A program made the translations under genes and the position numbers. The notes under the pieces are model-generated. The model ran no database searches and was not told the DNA's origin. It worked only from the letters and a program-made list of their open reading frames with translations. Below are positions 1 to 6,826 of a stretch of 10,378 bases of DNA, in pieces. Source of the stretch: a bacterium (lineage in GTDB: Bacteria; Patescibacteriota; Patescibacteriia; JAACEG01); assembly GCA_027040785.1 (NCBI GenBank), contig JALULG010000096.1, positions 1-10,378 on the forward strand. Reading direction: 5' to 3'. Numbering within the stretch: position 1 is the first letter of the stretch; every line of letters begins with the position of its first letter.

Positions 1-236
1 AAACAAATGATAAAAAAATGATGATCAACGAAATGATTGTTCAAAGAAGTTTGACTTAGCCAAGGAAATGTTTTTAAAAATCCTTTTTCAAGAAAAAGCT
101 TACTTATTTTAACATGATAAAAACCGTCCGGATCAGAATAAGTGTTTGGATTTTGAAAAAATAACAAAAACCCAAAAAAAATCCAAAAAATAAAAACATA
201 ACTTAAAAAAATATTTTTCTTTTTTTTGAAAAACAT
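1..236 (-). CDS. N-terminus of a GT-C-like membrane glycosyltransferase (partial)
   Basis: An open frame starts at an ATG at 236-234 and runs off the window edge after 78 complete codons. It opens with a lysine-rich cytoplasmic stretch (FKKKK), then one hydrophobic segment at about residues 9-27. An extracytoplasmic loop follows, with an acidic SDPDGFYH motif and then FPW and FVDHH. An Asp-containing first loop directly after TM1 is typical of GT-C enzymes such as STT3, PMT and ArnT, which transfer sugars from lipid-linked donors outside the membrane. DPDGFYH followed by FVDHHF looks most like STT3-type proteins. The ATG lies 3 bases after the stop of trhP, so the two genes are probably co-transcribed. 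The catalytic and C-terminal parts are outside the window, so the exact family is uncertain. Confidence 0.6.
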   Translation of the reverse strand, partial: MFFKKKKNIFLSYVFIFWIFFGFLLFFQNPNTYSDPDGFYHVKISKLFLEKGFLKTFPWLSQTSLNNHFVDHHFFIIC

Positions 237-239
237 AAA

Positions 240-1523
240 TTATTTTGTTTTTTTTCTAACAATTGACATTGCCGTAATTTTTTTATTAACCGGAATAATA
301 ATTTTCTTGTTTTGTCCTCCATGCGCTTCGTTTTTTAAGGTTCCGTCAAATTCTTTGATTTCTTTAATTTTTAGGTTCACCCTTTTTCCGCTCGGCTCAA
401 TAATGGTAATTCTTTCTCCGACAAAAAGACTATTATGAACTTTAAGAAAAAGATTGAATTTTTTATTTTTCCTTGGCTGACAATCAATCACTTCACCGAC
501 AAATTGATATTTTCCCAAAATATGCGCGCCATCTGTTTTTTGTTCAACTTTATCAGCACCGAACAAAAATCCGGTTGTATAACCTCTATGGGTTAACATT
601 TGCAGTTCTTTGTAAATTTTATTAACTTCTTTCTTATATTCACTTCCCTTTTTTTGAGAAAGCAAGGCCTGCTTATAAAGCAAACTAAGCAAAGAAACGT
701 AATAAATACTTTTAGCTCTTCCTTCTATTTTAAAAGAACTAACACCCGCTTTTTGCAATTCTCTCAAATATTTCACCAAACACAAATCTTTGGAATTCAT
801 AATATAAGTTCCGTGAATGTCTTCTTCCATTTTTAAAGGCATATCGGGTCTTTTTTCTTCAGTAATAAAAAACTCCTCATCATCATTGATTATTTTTTTC
901 TTTTTTAAATTATAACGCCAACGACACGGCTGGACACAATCACCCAAATTGGCGCTCCGCCCAAGAAAAAAAGAACTTAACAAGCATCTGCCCGAATAAC
1001 TCATACACATGGCCCCGTGAACAAAATATTCCAATTCCAATTTCGGAACTTGACGATGAATTTCTTGAATCTCCTTTAAAGTCACTTCTCGCGCCAAAAT
1101 AATTCTTTCCACTCCGTTTTCATACCAAAACTTGGCCGCCTCATAATTTGTCGTATTTGCCTGAGTGCTTAAATGTATGGAAATATTTGGCAAATATTTT
1201 TTTACCAATCTTAAAATTCCGGGATCTGACAATATCACTCCATCAGCTTGCCATTTTTTAATTTTTTTCAAATAAAAAGGAATTTTTTTTAAATGCCTGT
1301 TATGAGCGTAAATATTTACGGTAATATAAACCTTTTTATTTTTTTGATGGGCATATTTTATTATTTCTTCAATATCTTTTTCCGTAAAACTGTTTATTCT
1401 GGTTCTTAAAGAAAAATCAGGCACTCCCAAATAAACCGCATCAGCGCCAAAATTTAAAGCATATTTGGCTTTTTCCAAAGAACCGGCCGGAGCCAAAAGT
1501 TCATATTTATTTTTTTTATTCAT
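240..1523 (-). CDS. trhP: U32-family tRNA 5-hydroxyuridine synthesis protein, TrhP (YegQ)-like
   Basis: A 427-residue protein that opens with ELLAPAGS, the usual N-terminus of the U32 family. That is why the ATG at 1523 is preferred over an in-frame GTG at 1568. The U32 signature (VHGAMCMSYSGRC) spans residues 168-180. C173, C180, C196 and C200 form a four-cysteine set expected to bind an Fe-S cluster. Later blocks HGTYIMNSKDL (237-247), FKIEGRAKS (264-272), HRGYTTGFL (312-320) and QFVGE (340-344) match what I recall of E. coli YegQ/TrhP closely and extend past the minimal peptidase domain. TrhP makes 5-hydroxyuridine at U34 of several tRNAs and in E. coli needs prephenate. It probably does not act as a protease despite the family name. 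RlhA, which modifies 23S rRNA, is a related alternative. No clear Shine-Dalgarno precedes the start. It leads into the partial membrane gene downstream. Confidence 0.85.
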   Translation of the reverse strand: MNKKNKYELLAPAGSLEKAKYALNFGADAVYLGVPDFSLRTRINSFTEKDIEEIIKYAHQKNKKVYITVNIYAHNRHLKKIPFYLKKIKKWQADGVILSDPGILRLVKKYLPNISIHLSTQANTTNYEAAKFWYENGVERIILAREVTLKEIQEIHRQVPKLELEYFVHGAMCMSYSGRCLLSSFFLGRSANLGDCVQPCRWRYNLKKKKIINDDEEFFITEEKRPDMPLKMEEDIHGTYIMNSKDLCLVKYLRELQKAGVSSFKIEGRAKSIYYVSLLSLLYKQALLSQKKGSEYKKEVNKIYKELQMLTHRGYTTGFLFGADKVEQKTDGAHILGKYQFVGEVIDCQPRKNKKFNLFLKVHNSLFVGERITIIEPSGKRVNLKIKEIKEFDGTLKNEAHGGQNKKIIIPVNKKITAMSIVRKKTK

Positions 1524-1527
1524 AATC

Positions 1528-1556
1528 TTGACTTTTATAAAAAATAATAATATTTT
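1528..1556 (+). promoter_or_regulatory. Candidate promoter for the small membrane protein gene
   Basis: TTGACT (1528-1533), a 17-base spacer and TATTTT (1551-1556) lie upstream of the gene starting at 1600. The -35 matches consensus at five of six positions; the -10 is weaker. The region is very AT-rich, so a chance match is possible. Confidence 0.4.
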
Positions 1557-1579
1557 AAGTGAAAGCACTTTTCAATCAA
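1552..1579 (-). promoter_or_regulatory. Candidate promoter for trhP, overlapping the opposing promoter
   Basis: On the minus strand TTGATT (1579-1574), a 16-base spacer and TAAAAT (1557-1552) lie about 30 bases upstream of the trhP ATG. The -10 overlaps the -10 of the plus-strand promoter. An inverted repeat AAGTG/CACTT with a 4-base loop (1557-1570) lies in the spacer and could be an operator or a weak 5'-UTR hairpin. Confidence 0.4.
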
Positions 1580-1599
1580 CTTTTCAGGAGGAATCAAAA

Positions 1600-2052
1600 A
1601 TGGATATTATTCAAGAACTGAAAAAAATTGCTTATTTTATTTTCGCTATCTTAATTTATGTTAATCTCGGATATGGTTTTAATTTTCTCGTTTCCTACGT
1701 TGATTATTACCCAAATTCCACTGCGGGAAAAATATTAGTGCCGTTTCCGTATAAATTTTGCCAAACAAAAGCTTTTAATAATTTTATTTTTAAAAACGGA
1801 CTCCCTTTTCAGGATGAACACGGGATAGTAAAACAAAATGATATCCCAAAAATTTATACATTTGCCGAATATCAAAACAAAGCAAAAGATAAAGTTATGC
1901 TCCTTTGGCCAATTCTCTTTCTGAGTTACCTTGCCATAATTATCCTTGAATGGCTTGTTTTGGGAGGGGTCCATCTATGGCACGCAATTCTTTTTCTCTG
2001 GAAATGGATTGTTTATCTTTTTTCCGGAAAAATATTTGATAACCTTCTTTGA
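1600..2052 (+). CDS. Small multi-pass membrane protein of unknown function
   Basis: A 150-residue protein that I do not recognise. The start is fixed by a strong Shine-Dalgarno, AGGAGG at 1586-1591, 8 bases before the ATG. The frame is open further upstream, but that part overlaps trhP. Three hydrophobic segments are visible: about residues 9-32, 98-120 and 122-142. Between the first and second is a loop of roughly 65 polar residues with one Cys and the stretch FPYKFCQTKAF. The C-terminal pair is rich in Trp and Leu (HLWHAILFLWKW). No catalytic motif stands out. It is transcribed alone: divergent from trhP, convergent with elp3, and closed by its own terminator. The ribosome-binding site is one of only two strong ones in the window, which suggests efficient translation. 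Confidence 0.8.
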   Translation: MDIIQELKKIAYFIFAILIYVNLGYGFNFLVSYVDYYPNSTAGKILVPFPYKFCQTKAFNNFIFKNGLPFQDEHGIVKQNDIPKIYTFAEYQNKAKDKVMLLWPILFLSYLAIIILEWLVLGGVHLWHAILFLWKWIVYLFSGKIFDNLL

Positions 2053-2059
2053 ATGAACG

Positions 2060-2084
2060 CGCTCGTTTTTACGAGCGTTTTTTT
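2060..2084 (+). terminator. Rho-independent terminator after the small membrane protein gene
   Basis: A 7-bp stem, CGCTCGT (2060-2066) with ACGAGCG (2071-2077), has a TTTT loop and is followed by seven T (2078-2084). It begins 8 bases after the stop codon. Its T-tract abuts the 3' end of the convergent elp3 gene, and the elp3 side shows no matching T-tract. Confidence 0.85.
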
Positions 2085-3723
2085 ATTTTAATTTTTTTAT
2101 CATATAGGTTCCTTGCAGTCTATATCCCAATTTCCGATAATACTCTCTTACGCCCACTCCGGAAATAACCGCCATTTTTTTAAAATTATTTTCCAGAACA
2201 ATCCCCTCGGCCTCTTTCATTAACATTTTTCCTAAACCTCTATGCTGAATATTTTTTGAACCATTTTTCAAAGGGGCTAATTGCCCATAAGTATGTAATT
2301 CTCGTATCAACGAAACCCCATTTAATTCTTTAAAGTATTTTAGAAATCTTTTGTCTTGCTTTTTGGGTAAACTTAATCTTAAAAAAGCCAAAAGGATTTT
2401 CCTATCTCTACTTTCATAACTTAAAAAAATTTCTTGACTGTTTAGTGTCTCATATTTTTCTTTAAATAATTTTATGTTTTCTTGAGATACTTTTAATTTT
2501 CTAGCTTCCCGACAACGAATACACTTACAACTCGTTCCTTCTTTATGTAATCTTTCTTGTAATGTTTGACGTAAATTGGAAATTTTATTGCCCGCCTCTA
2601 TTGATTCGGTTGGAATATCTCTGATTAATCTGACGATTCTGACAAAATAAGGAGTTATTTTTTTGATTTCCACTAACAAATCCTCCAATTGTTTATCACT
2701 ATACGGTTTATATTTTCCTCTTTTCCACCAATCATAAAGTTCGGCTCCTTTAACAACCACACAAGGATAAATTTTAATTTGGTCCGGTAAAAATCTCTGA
2801 TCATTAAAAATTTCTTTAAACATCGCCAAATCTTTTTTTACGGTCGCTCCCGGTAAATTGGGCATTAAATGATAAACGATTTTAAAACCGGCCTGACGCA
2901 AAAATTTTGTCGCCTCAACAATTTCCTTAACCCCGTGTCCTCTTTTATTATGTTTCAAAATTTTATCATCAACGGCCTGAACACCAATCTCAACCCTGGT
3001 ACAACCAAGCTCTCTAAATCTTTTTAACTCTTTAAAATTAATATTATCCGGACGAGTTTCCAAAGTCAAACCAACAATTCTATATTTTGCTTTTTCATTC
3101 CTTTTTTGTTCTTTTTTTAATTCTTTTTTCAAATCGGAAATTTTAAGTTTACTATAAGTTTCTTTTTGAAAATTTTTTATTTTTAATTTCAAATATTTTT
3201 TATCACTGTAAGAATTGGCGGCGCGAAAAATTTCTTTTAAAAACCAATATTGATATTTTTTGGGAAAAGCCGACCAAGTTCCGCCCATGACAATAATTTC
3301 AATTTTATCAACATCATGCCCGTTCGCTCTTAATGCTTTAATCCTTGTCTGAACTTGAAAAAAAGGATTAAAATTACACATAATCGCTCTCATTACCGCC
3401 GGCTCATTGGATAAATAACTTTTAGGCATTTTACTTTCATTGGGACAATAAACGCAATTTCCCGGACAACCGGAAGCTTTGGTTAAAACGGCTATCGGCG
3501 CCACTCCGGACATTGTTCTGATTTTTCTTTTTTTTAAAATTTCTCTTAATTTATTGTTTTTATTTGGTTTATTTCTTAAATTATTGTATAATTTTAATAA
3601 TTGAGCGTTGGAAACTTGTTTCATTTTATATTTGGAAAATATCTCTCGTTTAATACTTAAAAAATCTTCCTCGTTTTGAGGGTCTTTTCTGATAATTTCT
3701 TTTAAGATTTTATTAAGAATCAT
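2083..3723 (-). CDS. elp3: Elp3: tRNA U34 carboxymethyltransferase (radical SAM / GNAT fusion)
   Basis: A 546-residue protein with the complete Elp3 architecture. The radical SAM part carries C86, C90 and C93 in a CX3CX2C motif for the [4Fe-4S] cluster, followed by NEPAVMRAI. Typical Elp3 blocks follow: VMGGTWSAFP (about 145-154), LTLETRPDN, GCTRVEIGVQ, RGHGV and HLMPNLPG. A Cys trio at 399, 401 and 404 (CKCIRC) probably binds zinc. The C-terminal acetyltransferase domain (about 415-546) has the acetyl-CoA loop QHRGLGKML at 493-501 and ends AVISGVGVREYYRKLGY. In this family acetyl-CoA and SAM chemistry give 5-carboxymethyluridine at the tRNA wobble position. Bacterial Elp3 works without the other Elongator subunits, and none is seen here. 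The ATG at 3723 is chosen because the longer frame would overlap the divergent gene. Neither a Shine-Dalgarno nor a promoter is evident. Confidence 0.95.
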   Translation of the reverse strand: MILNKILKEIIRKDPQNEEDFLSIKREIFSKYKMKQVSNAQLLKLYNNLRNKPNKNNKLREILKKRKIRTMSGVAPIAVLTKASGCPGNCVYCPNESKMPKSYLSNEPAVMRAIMCNFNPFFQVQTRIKALRANGHDVDKIEIIVMGGTWSAFPKKYQYWFLKEIFRAANSYSDKKYLKLKIKNFQKETYSKLKISDLKKELKKEQKRNEKAKYRIVGLTLETRPDNINFKELKRFRELGCTRVEIGVQAVDDKILKHNKRGHGVKEIVEATKFLRQAGFKIVYHLMPNLPGATVKKDLAMFKEIFNDQRFLPDQIKIYPCVVVKGAELYDWWKRGKYKPYSDKQLEDLLVEIKKITPYFVRIVRLIRDIPTESIEAGNKISNLRQTLQERLHKEGTSCKCIRCREARKLKVSQENIKLFKEKYETLNSQEIFLSYESRDRKILLAFLRLSLPKKQDKRFLKYFKELNGVSLIRELHTYGQLAPLKNGSKNIQHRGLGKMLMKEAEGIVLENNFKKMAVISGVGVREYYRKLGYRLQGTYMIKKLK

Positions 3724-3729
3724 AGTTTT

Positions 3730-4494
3730 ATGAACAAAAAAAGTATTGAAAAAATTAAAAAAATAAATCAAGAAAACTACGAAAACATAGCGGAAAAATT
3801 TTCCATAACCAGAGGTTATATTTGGCCGGACTTGAAAAAATTAAGCAATTATGTTTTAGAAGGTTATAATGTTTTGGACGTTGGTTGCGGCAATGGTCGC
3901 CTTTTTGAGGAATTTGAAAATAAAAAGGTTAAATATTTCGGAATTGATTCTTGCAAAAAACTAATCGATATCGCCCGAAACAGATATAGAACTTCACCCG
4001 CTAAACCGCAATTCGGTGTTTTTGACATTGAAGAAGCCCCTTTCAAAACAGAACAATTTGACGCTGTTTTTATAATTGCTGTCTTAAATCATTTTCCATC
4101 TCATAAACTACAATCAAAAATATTAAAAAAAATAAATTCATTATTAAAACCGAACGGCTTGCTCTTGATGACAAATTGGAATTTATGGCGTTTTACTTTT
4201 AGTAAAAAAAGTTGGTTTTATTACACTTTACAAAAAATAAAAACACCGGCTTCCGTTTGGGAAAAAAAATATCAAATACCTAAAAAAGAGCTTGGCTTAA
4301 AAGATATAATGACTGAATGGAAAATCGGCAGTTTTACATACCCTTTATATTATTACGCTTTCAGTTTAAATGAATTAAACAAATTAGTCAAAGAAAACAA
4401 CTTTGATCTTATTGATTCTTATTATAGTTTTCAAGGAAAGAAAACTTCTCGTTTTAAAGGTCAAAATATAATTACAATTGCGCGAAAAAAATAA
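3730..4494 (+). CDS. Trm9/ALKBH8-like SAM-dependent methyltransferase, candidate tRNA cm5U methylase
   Basis: A 254-residue class I methyltransferase. The SAM-binding motif I is LDVGCGNG (49-56), with the motif II acid at D73 in GIDS. Several features beyond the generic fold recall Trm9 and the ALKBH8 methyltransferase domain: an N-terminal YENIAEKFSITR..IWP (17-33), a post-II block AR at 82-83, FDAVFIIAVLNHF (110-122), a Trp after the GLLLM strand (W150), and a C-terminal block with YYYAFSLNEL (207-216), ENNFDLI and IITIARK. Trm9 converts cm5U34 to mcm5U34 with Trm112 as partner; no Trm112-like gene is seen here. The start codon is 6 bases from that of the divergent elp3, which supports a shared pathway. 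The stop is 4 bases before the EamA gene. The methyltransferase assignment is firm; the tRNA substrate is inferred from motif resemblance and the neighbour. Confidence 0.8.
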   Translation: MNKKSIEKIKKINQENYENIAEKFSITRGYIWPDLKKLSNYVLEGYNVLDVGCGNGRLFEEFENKKVKYFGIDSCKKLIDIARNRYRTSPAKPQFGVFDIEEAPFKTEQFDAVFIIAVLNHFPSHKLQSKILKKINSLLKPNGLLLMTNWNLWRFTFSKKSWFYYTLQKIKTPASVWEKKYQIPKKELGLKDIMTEWKIGSFTYPLYYYAFSLNELNKLVKENNFDLIDSYYSFQGKKTSRFKGQNIITIARKK

Positions 4495-4498
4495 AACA

Positions 4499-5434
4499 AT
4501 GTGGCTTCAAATTACAATTTTTGCTTATTTTCTGAATGCGGTAGCGATAAGTATTGATAAGTTTTTATTAAACAAAGAAATTCCTCGCCCTTCCGCTTAT
4601 ACTTTTAATATTGGCGTATTAAATATTTTGATTATTTTGGTTTTAGCTCCTTTCGCTTTAAGTTTAATTTCTTTAAAACTGATTTTTATCAGTATTTTGG
4701 CCGGACTTTTTTTTATTTTAGCCCTTTTTTTGCTTTACACCGCTTTAAAAAATTCCGACGCCAGCCAAATTGTCCCTTTTATCGGCAGTCTTAATCCCGT
4801 TTTTATATTCTTTTTGGCCAGTATTTTTCTTGGAGAAAAATTAAATCATTCAGAATTGTGGGCTTTCTTTTTAATTCTGTTGGGGGGCGCCTTAATTTCC
4901 TATCAAAAAAAAGAAAGTTCCCTGAAAGAAAAAATAAAAAAAATATTTAAAAAAGAAAAAGAAATTTCCATTAAAATAGTCTTGGTTTTAGCCGTTTTTT
5001 CAGCCTTTTCTTTCGCCTTATCATATATTTTAACAAAATATATTTATAACTCGGTTAATTTTTTAAACGGTTTTGTTTGGACAAGATTGGGCTTGGTTTT
5101 AGGCGCGCTTTTTCTTTTAATTCCGCCTAAAAGCAGGCAAGAAATTTTTCAAACCGAGAAAAAAAGCAACACCAAAGGAAACGGACTTTTTTTAATCGGG
5201 CAAATATTCGGGGGGCTTAGCTTTTTCTTAATAAATTACGCTTTTTCATTAAACAGCGTTACACTGGTTCAGGGACTGCAAGGATTACAATACGCTTTTT
5301 TGTTTATCATCATTATTATATTAAGCAAAAAATTTCCTTATATTTTAGAGGAAAAATTAACCCCTTTAATCATAGTTCAAAAAAGTGTTGCCCTGTTTTT
5401 AATCGGCTGGGGCTTACTTTTATTGATGACTTAA
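4499..5434 (+). CDS. EamA/DMT-family membrane transporter
   Basis: A 311-residue, very hydrophobic protein with about ten membrane segments in two halves, residues 3-135 and 160-308. A charged linker (KKEK-rich, about 137-157) separates them. This is the two-EamA layout of the drug/metabolite transporter superfamily. The first half contains TALKNSDASQIVPFIGSLNP (81-100) followed by FLGEKL, a hallmark of the family. The second half contains the parallel NYAFSLNSVTLVQGLQGLQ region. Substrates in this superfamily are diverse (amino acids, nucleosides, sugars, drugs) and cannot be read from sequence. The ATG at 4499 starts 4 bases after the methyltransferase stop; an in-frame TTG at 4478 would overlap it and is less likely. 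The gene sits mid-operon, 3 bases before the glycoside hydrolase. Confidence 0.88.
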   Translation: MWLQITIFAYFLNAVAISIDKFLLNKEIPRPSAYTFNIGVLNILIILVLAPFALSLISLKLIFISILAGLFFILALFLLYTALKNSDASQIVPFIGSLNPVFIFFLASIFLGEKLNHSELWAFFLILLGGALISYQKKESSLKEKIKKIFKKEKEISIKIVLVLAVFSAFSFALSYILTKYIYNSVNFLNGFVWTRLGLVLGALFLLIPPKSRQEIFQTEKKSNTKGNGLFLIGQIFGGLSFFLINYAFSLNSVTLVQGLQGLQYAFLFIIIIILSKKFPYILEEKLTPLIIVQKSVALFLIGWGLLLLMT

Positions 5435-5437
5435 AAT

Positions 5438-6481
5438 ATGTGGTTATTAATCAAAAAAAAATTATCAGGAATATTGCAATCAAATTTTAAAAAAATACTT
5501 TTCAAATCTTTTTTAATTGCACTTACGATCACAATTTCAATCCTTTTTATATTTTGGCCCCGAGATATGTCTAACGGGGAAAAACCCATTTACGGATTAA
5601 ATTTTTCCCAAAAATACGCCACTGATTTAGGGTTAAATTGGCAAGAAGCGTATTTACATATACTTGATGAATTAAAACCGAAAAATTTAAGAATTTCCGC
5701 TCATTGGGACTTGATAGAAAAAGAACCGAACAAATTTGATTTCAGGGATCTTAATTGGCAAGTAGAAGAAGCCCAAAAAAGAAATATCAATATCATTTTG
5801 GCGATTGGCAGACGAACACCGCGCTGGCCCGAATGCCACACCCCTCAATGGGCAAAAAATTTACCGGAAAAACAAAAACAAAATTTAATATTAAGATTAT
5901 TGGAAAAAGAAGTAAATCATTTTAAAAAATATCCCAATATAATTTATTGGCAAGTGGAAAACGAACCTAAACTGGATATTTTTGGAGAGTGTCCTAATGG
6001 TGATTTGAATTTTTTAGATAAAGAAATTAAATTGGTAAAATCAAAAGACAAAAGATTAATTGTTTTGACTGACAGCGGGGAATTAAGCACTTGGATGAAA
6101 ATTTCCAAAAAAGCCGACATTTTGGGAACAAGTATGTATAAAACAGTTTGGAACCCATATTGGGGTTTTTCTTCTTACCCGTTTCCGGCGAGTTATTATT
6201 ATTATAAAACAAAAATAAATAAATTTTTTCATAAAAATTTAAAAAAAGTCATTATCACGGAACTGCAAGGAGAGGCCTGGTCAAACGCGCCTTTAAATAC
6301 TTTGCCGATAAACGAACAATTAAAATCAATGGATGCGGAAAAATTAAAGAAAAATTTAAAATACGCCCAATACAGCGGTTTGAATGAAATTTATATCTGG
6401 GGCGCTGAATGGTGGTATTGGCTAAAATTACACGGAAATGATTCTTTATGGAAAACGGCTCAAAAAATAACTTTAAATTAA
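5438..6481 (+). CDS. Membrane-anchored glycoside hydrolase, clan GH-A-like TIM barrel
   Basis: A 347-residue protein with a basic N-terminus and one hydrophobic segment at about 21-40 (signal anchor), placing the rest outside the membrane. The remainder looks like a retaining clan GH-A barrel. YGLNFSQKY opens strand 1, and NLRISAHWDLIEKEP (83-97) is the early barrel strand with W and E. WQVENEP (171-177) gives the acid/base E176, and VIITELQGEAW (271-281) gives the likely nucleophile E275. An aromatic WGAEWWYW (321-328) fits the last strand. These resemble GH5, GH39 and related cellulase-like families; I cannot fix the family or the sugar. The C-terminal domain is short, with no binding module. 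It closes the operon, and no terminator is visible before the rpmB promoter 12 bases later. Confidence 0.8.
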   Translation: MWLLIKKKLSGILQSNFKKILFKSFLIALTITISILFIFWPRDMSNGEKPIYGLNFSQKYATDLGLNWQEAYLHILDELKPKNLRISAHWDLIEKEPNKFDFRDLNWQVEEAQKRNINIILAIGRRTPRWPECHTPQWAKNLPEKQKQNLILRLLEKEVNHFKKYPNIIYWQVENEPKLDIFGECPNGDLNFLDKEIKLVKSKDKRLIVLTDSGELSTWMKISKKADILGTSMYKTVWNPYWGFSSYPFPASYYYYKTKINKFFHKNLKKVIITELQGEAWSNAPLNTLPINEQLKSMDAEKLKKNLKYAQYSGLNEIYIWGAEWWYWLKLHGNDSLWKTAQKITLN

Positions 6482-6493
6482 ACACTAAAACTC

Positions 6494-6522
6494 TTGCCAA
6501 AAATAAAAAATTATGCTAATAT
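6494..6522 (+). promoter_or_regulatory. Promoter of rpmB
   Basis: TTGCCA (6494-6499), a 17-base spacer and TAATAT (6517-6522), with a TG one base before the -10 (extended -10). Transcription would begin near 6529, giving a leader of about 30 bases. No bL28 autoregulatory structure is evident in that short leader. Confidence 0.7.
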
Positions 6523-6559
6523 TTTTTTATTAATTCTGATTATTTAATAAACAAACACT

Positions 6560-6736
6560 ATGTCTAGAAGATGTGATGTCTGCGGTCGCAAACCTCTAAC
6601 GGCCAACAACAGAAGCCATTCTATGATAGCGACAAAAAGAAAGCAATTTCTCAATTTGCAAAGTAAAAAAATTGACGGGAAAAAAGTAAAAATTTGCACG
6701 AATTGCTTAAAAACAATGGCTAAAAAAACCAATTAA
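6560..6736 (+). CDS. rpmB: Large-subunit ribosomal protein bL28
   Basis: A 58-residue basic protein starting MSRRCDVCGRKPLTANNRSHS, split here as MSRRCDVCGRK and PLTANNRSHS. The opening CDVCGR and the NxRSHS block are typical of bL28, and the length is close to short forms of the family. It keeps two Cys pairs, C5/C8 and C46/C49 (CTNC), so it is a zinc-ribbon (C+) version. It is a structural protein of the 50S subunit near the E site and occurs in bacteria and organelles but not archaea, so it fixes the domain of the host. It is monocistronic, with its own promoter and terminator. There is no Shine-Dalgarno: the leader before ATG reads TAAACAAACACT. Confidence 0.95.
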   Translation: MSRRCDVCGRKPLTANNRSHSMIATKRKQFLNLQSKKIDGKKVKICTNCLKTMAKKTN

Positions 6737-6763
6737 AAAAACGAGAAAAATTCTCGTTTTTTT
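6735..6763 (+). terminator. Rho-independent terminator after rpmB
   Basis: A 7-bp stem ACGAGAA (6741-6747) with TTCTCGT (6751-6757), an AAA loop, preceded by six A and followed by six T (6758-6763). The flanking A and T runs make it symmetric, so it could also stop transcription from the other strand. It overlaps the stop codon of rpmB. Confidence 0.85.
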
Positions 6764-6765
6764 AA

Positions 6766-6795
6766 TTGCTCAAAATTTGGCGACAACCTTATAAT
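6766..6795 (+). promoter_or_regulatory. Promoter of the CAP-domain protein gene
   Basis: TTGCTC (6766-6771), an 18-base spacer and a perfect TATAAT (6790-6795). A 10-base perfect palindrome, ATGATATCAT (6796-6805), covers the expected start point near 6802 and could be an operator. The leader is about 25 bases with no Shine-Dalgarno. Confidence 0.65.
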
Positions 6796-6826
6796 ATGAT
6801 ATCATTAAATTGTTTAAAAATTATTT

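Noticed and set aside
226..438. Plus-strand open frames inside trhP, tyrA and pheA (e.g. 226-438, 600-836, 8781-9056, 9277-9500)
   Set aside because: Antisense shadows of well-supported genes, with Phe-rich low-complexity translations and no ribosome-binding sites.
240..1523. Collagenase/peptidase function for the U32 protein
   Set aside because: Blocks beyond the peptidase signature and the four Cys match TrhP/YegQ, a tRNA hydroxylation factor.
1524..1568. Upstream GTG start (1568) for the TrhP-like protein
   Set aside because: It adds 15 hydrophobic residues not seen in the family, and the -10 of the candidate promoter would fall inside it.
3564..3592. TTGGTT-17-TATAAT as a promoter for the methyltransferase operon
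   Set aside because: It is inside elp3 and would give a leader of about 130 bases; in such AT-rich DNA a chance match is likely. Possible but not supported enough to list.
3724..3771. Sixteen-residue N-terminal extension of Elp3
   Set aside because: It would overlap the start of the divergent methyltransferase, and the added residues are low-complexity Phe-rich antisense of A-rich coding sequence.
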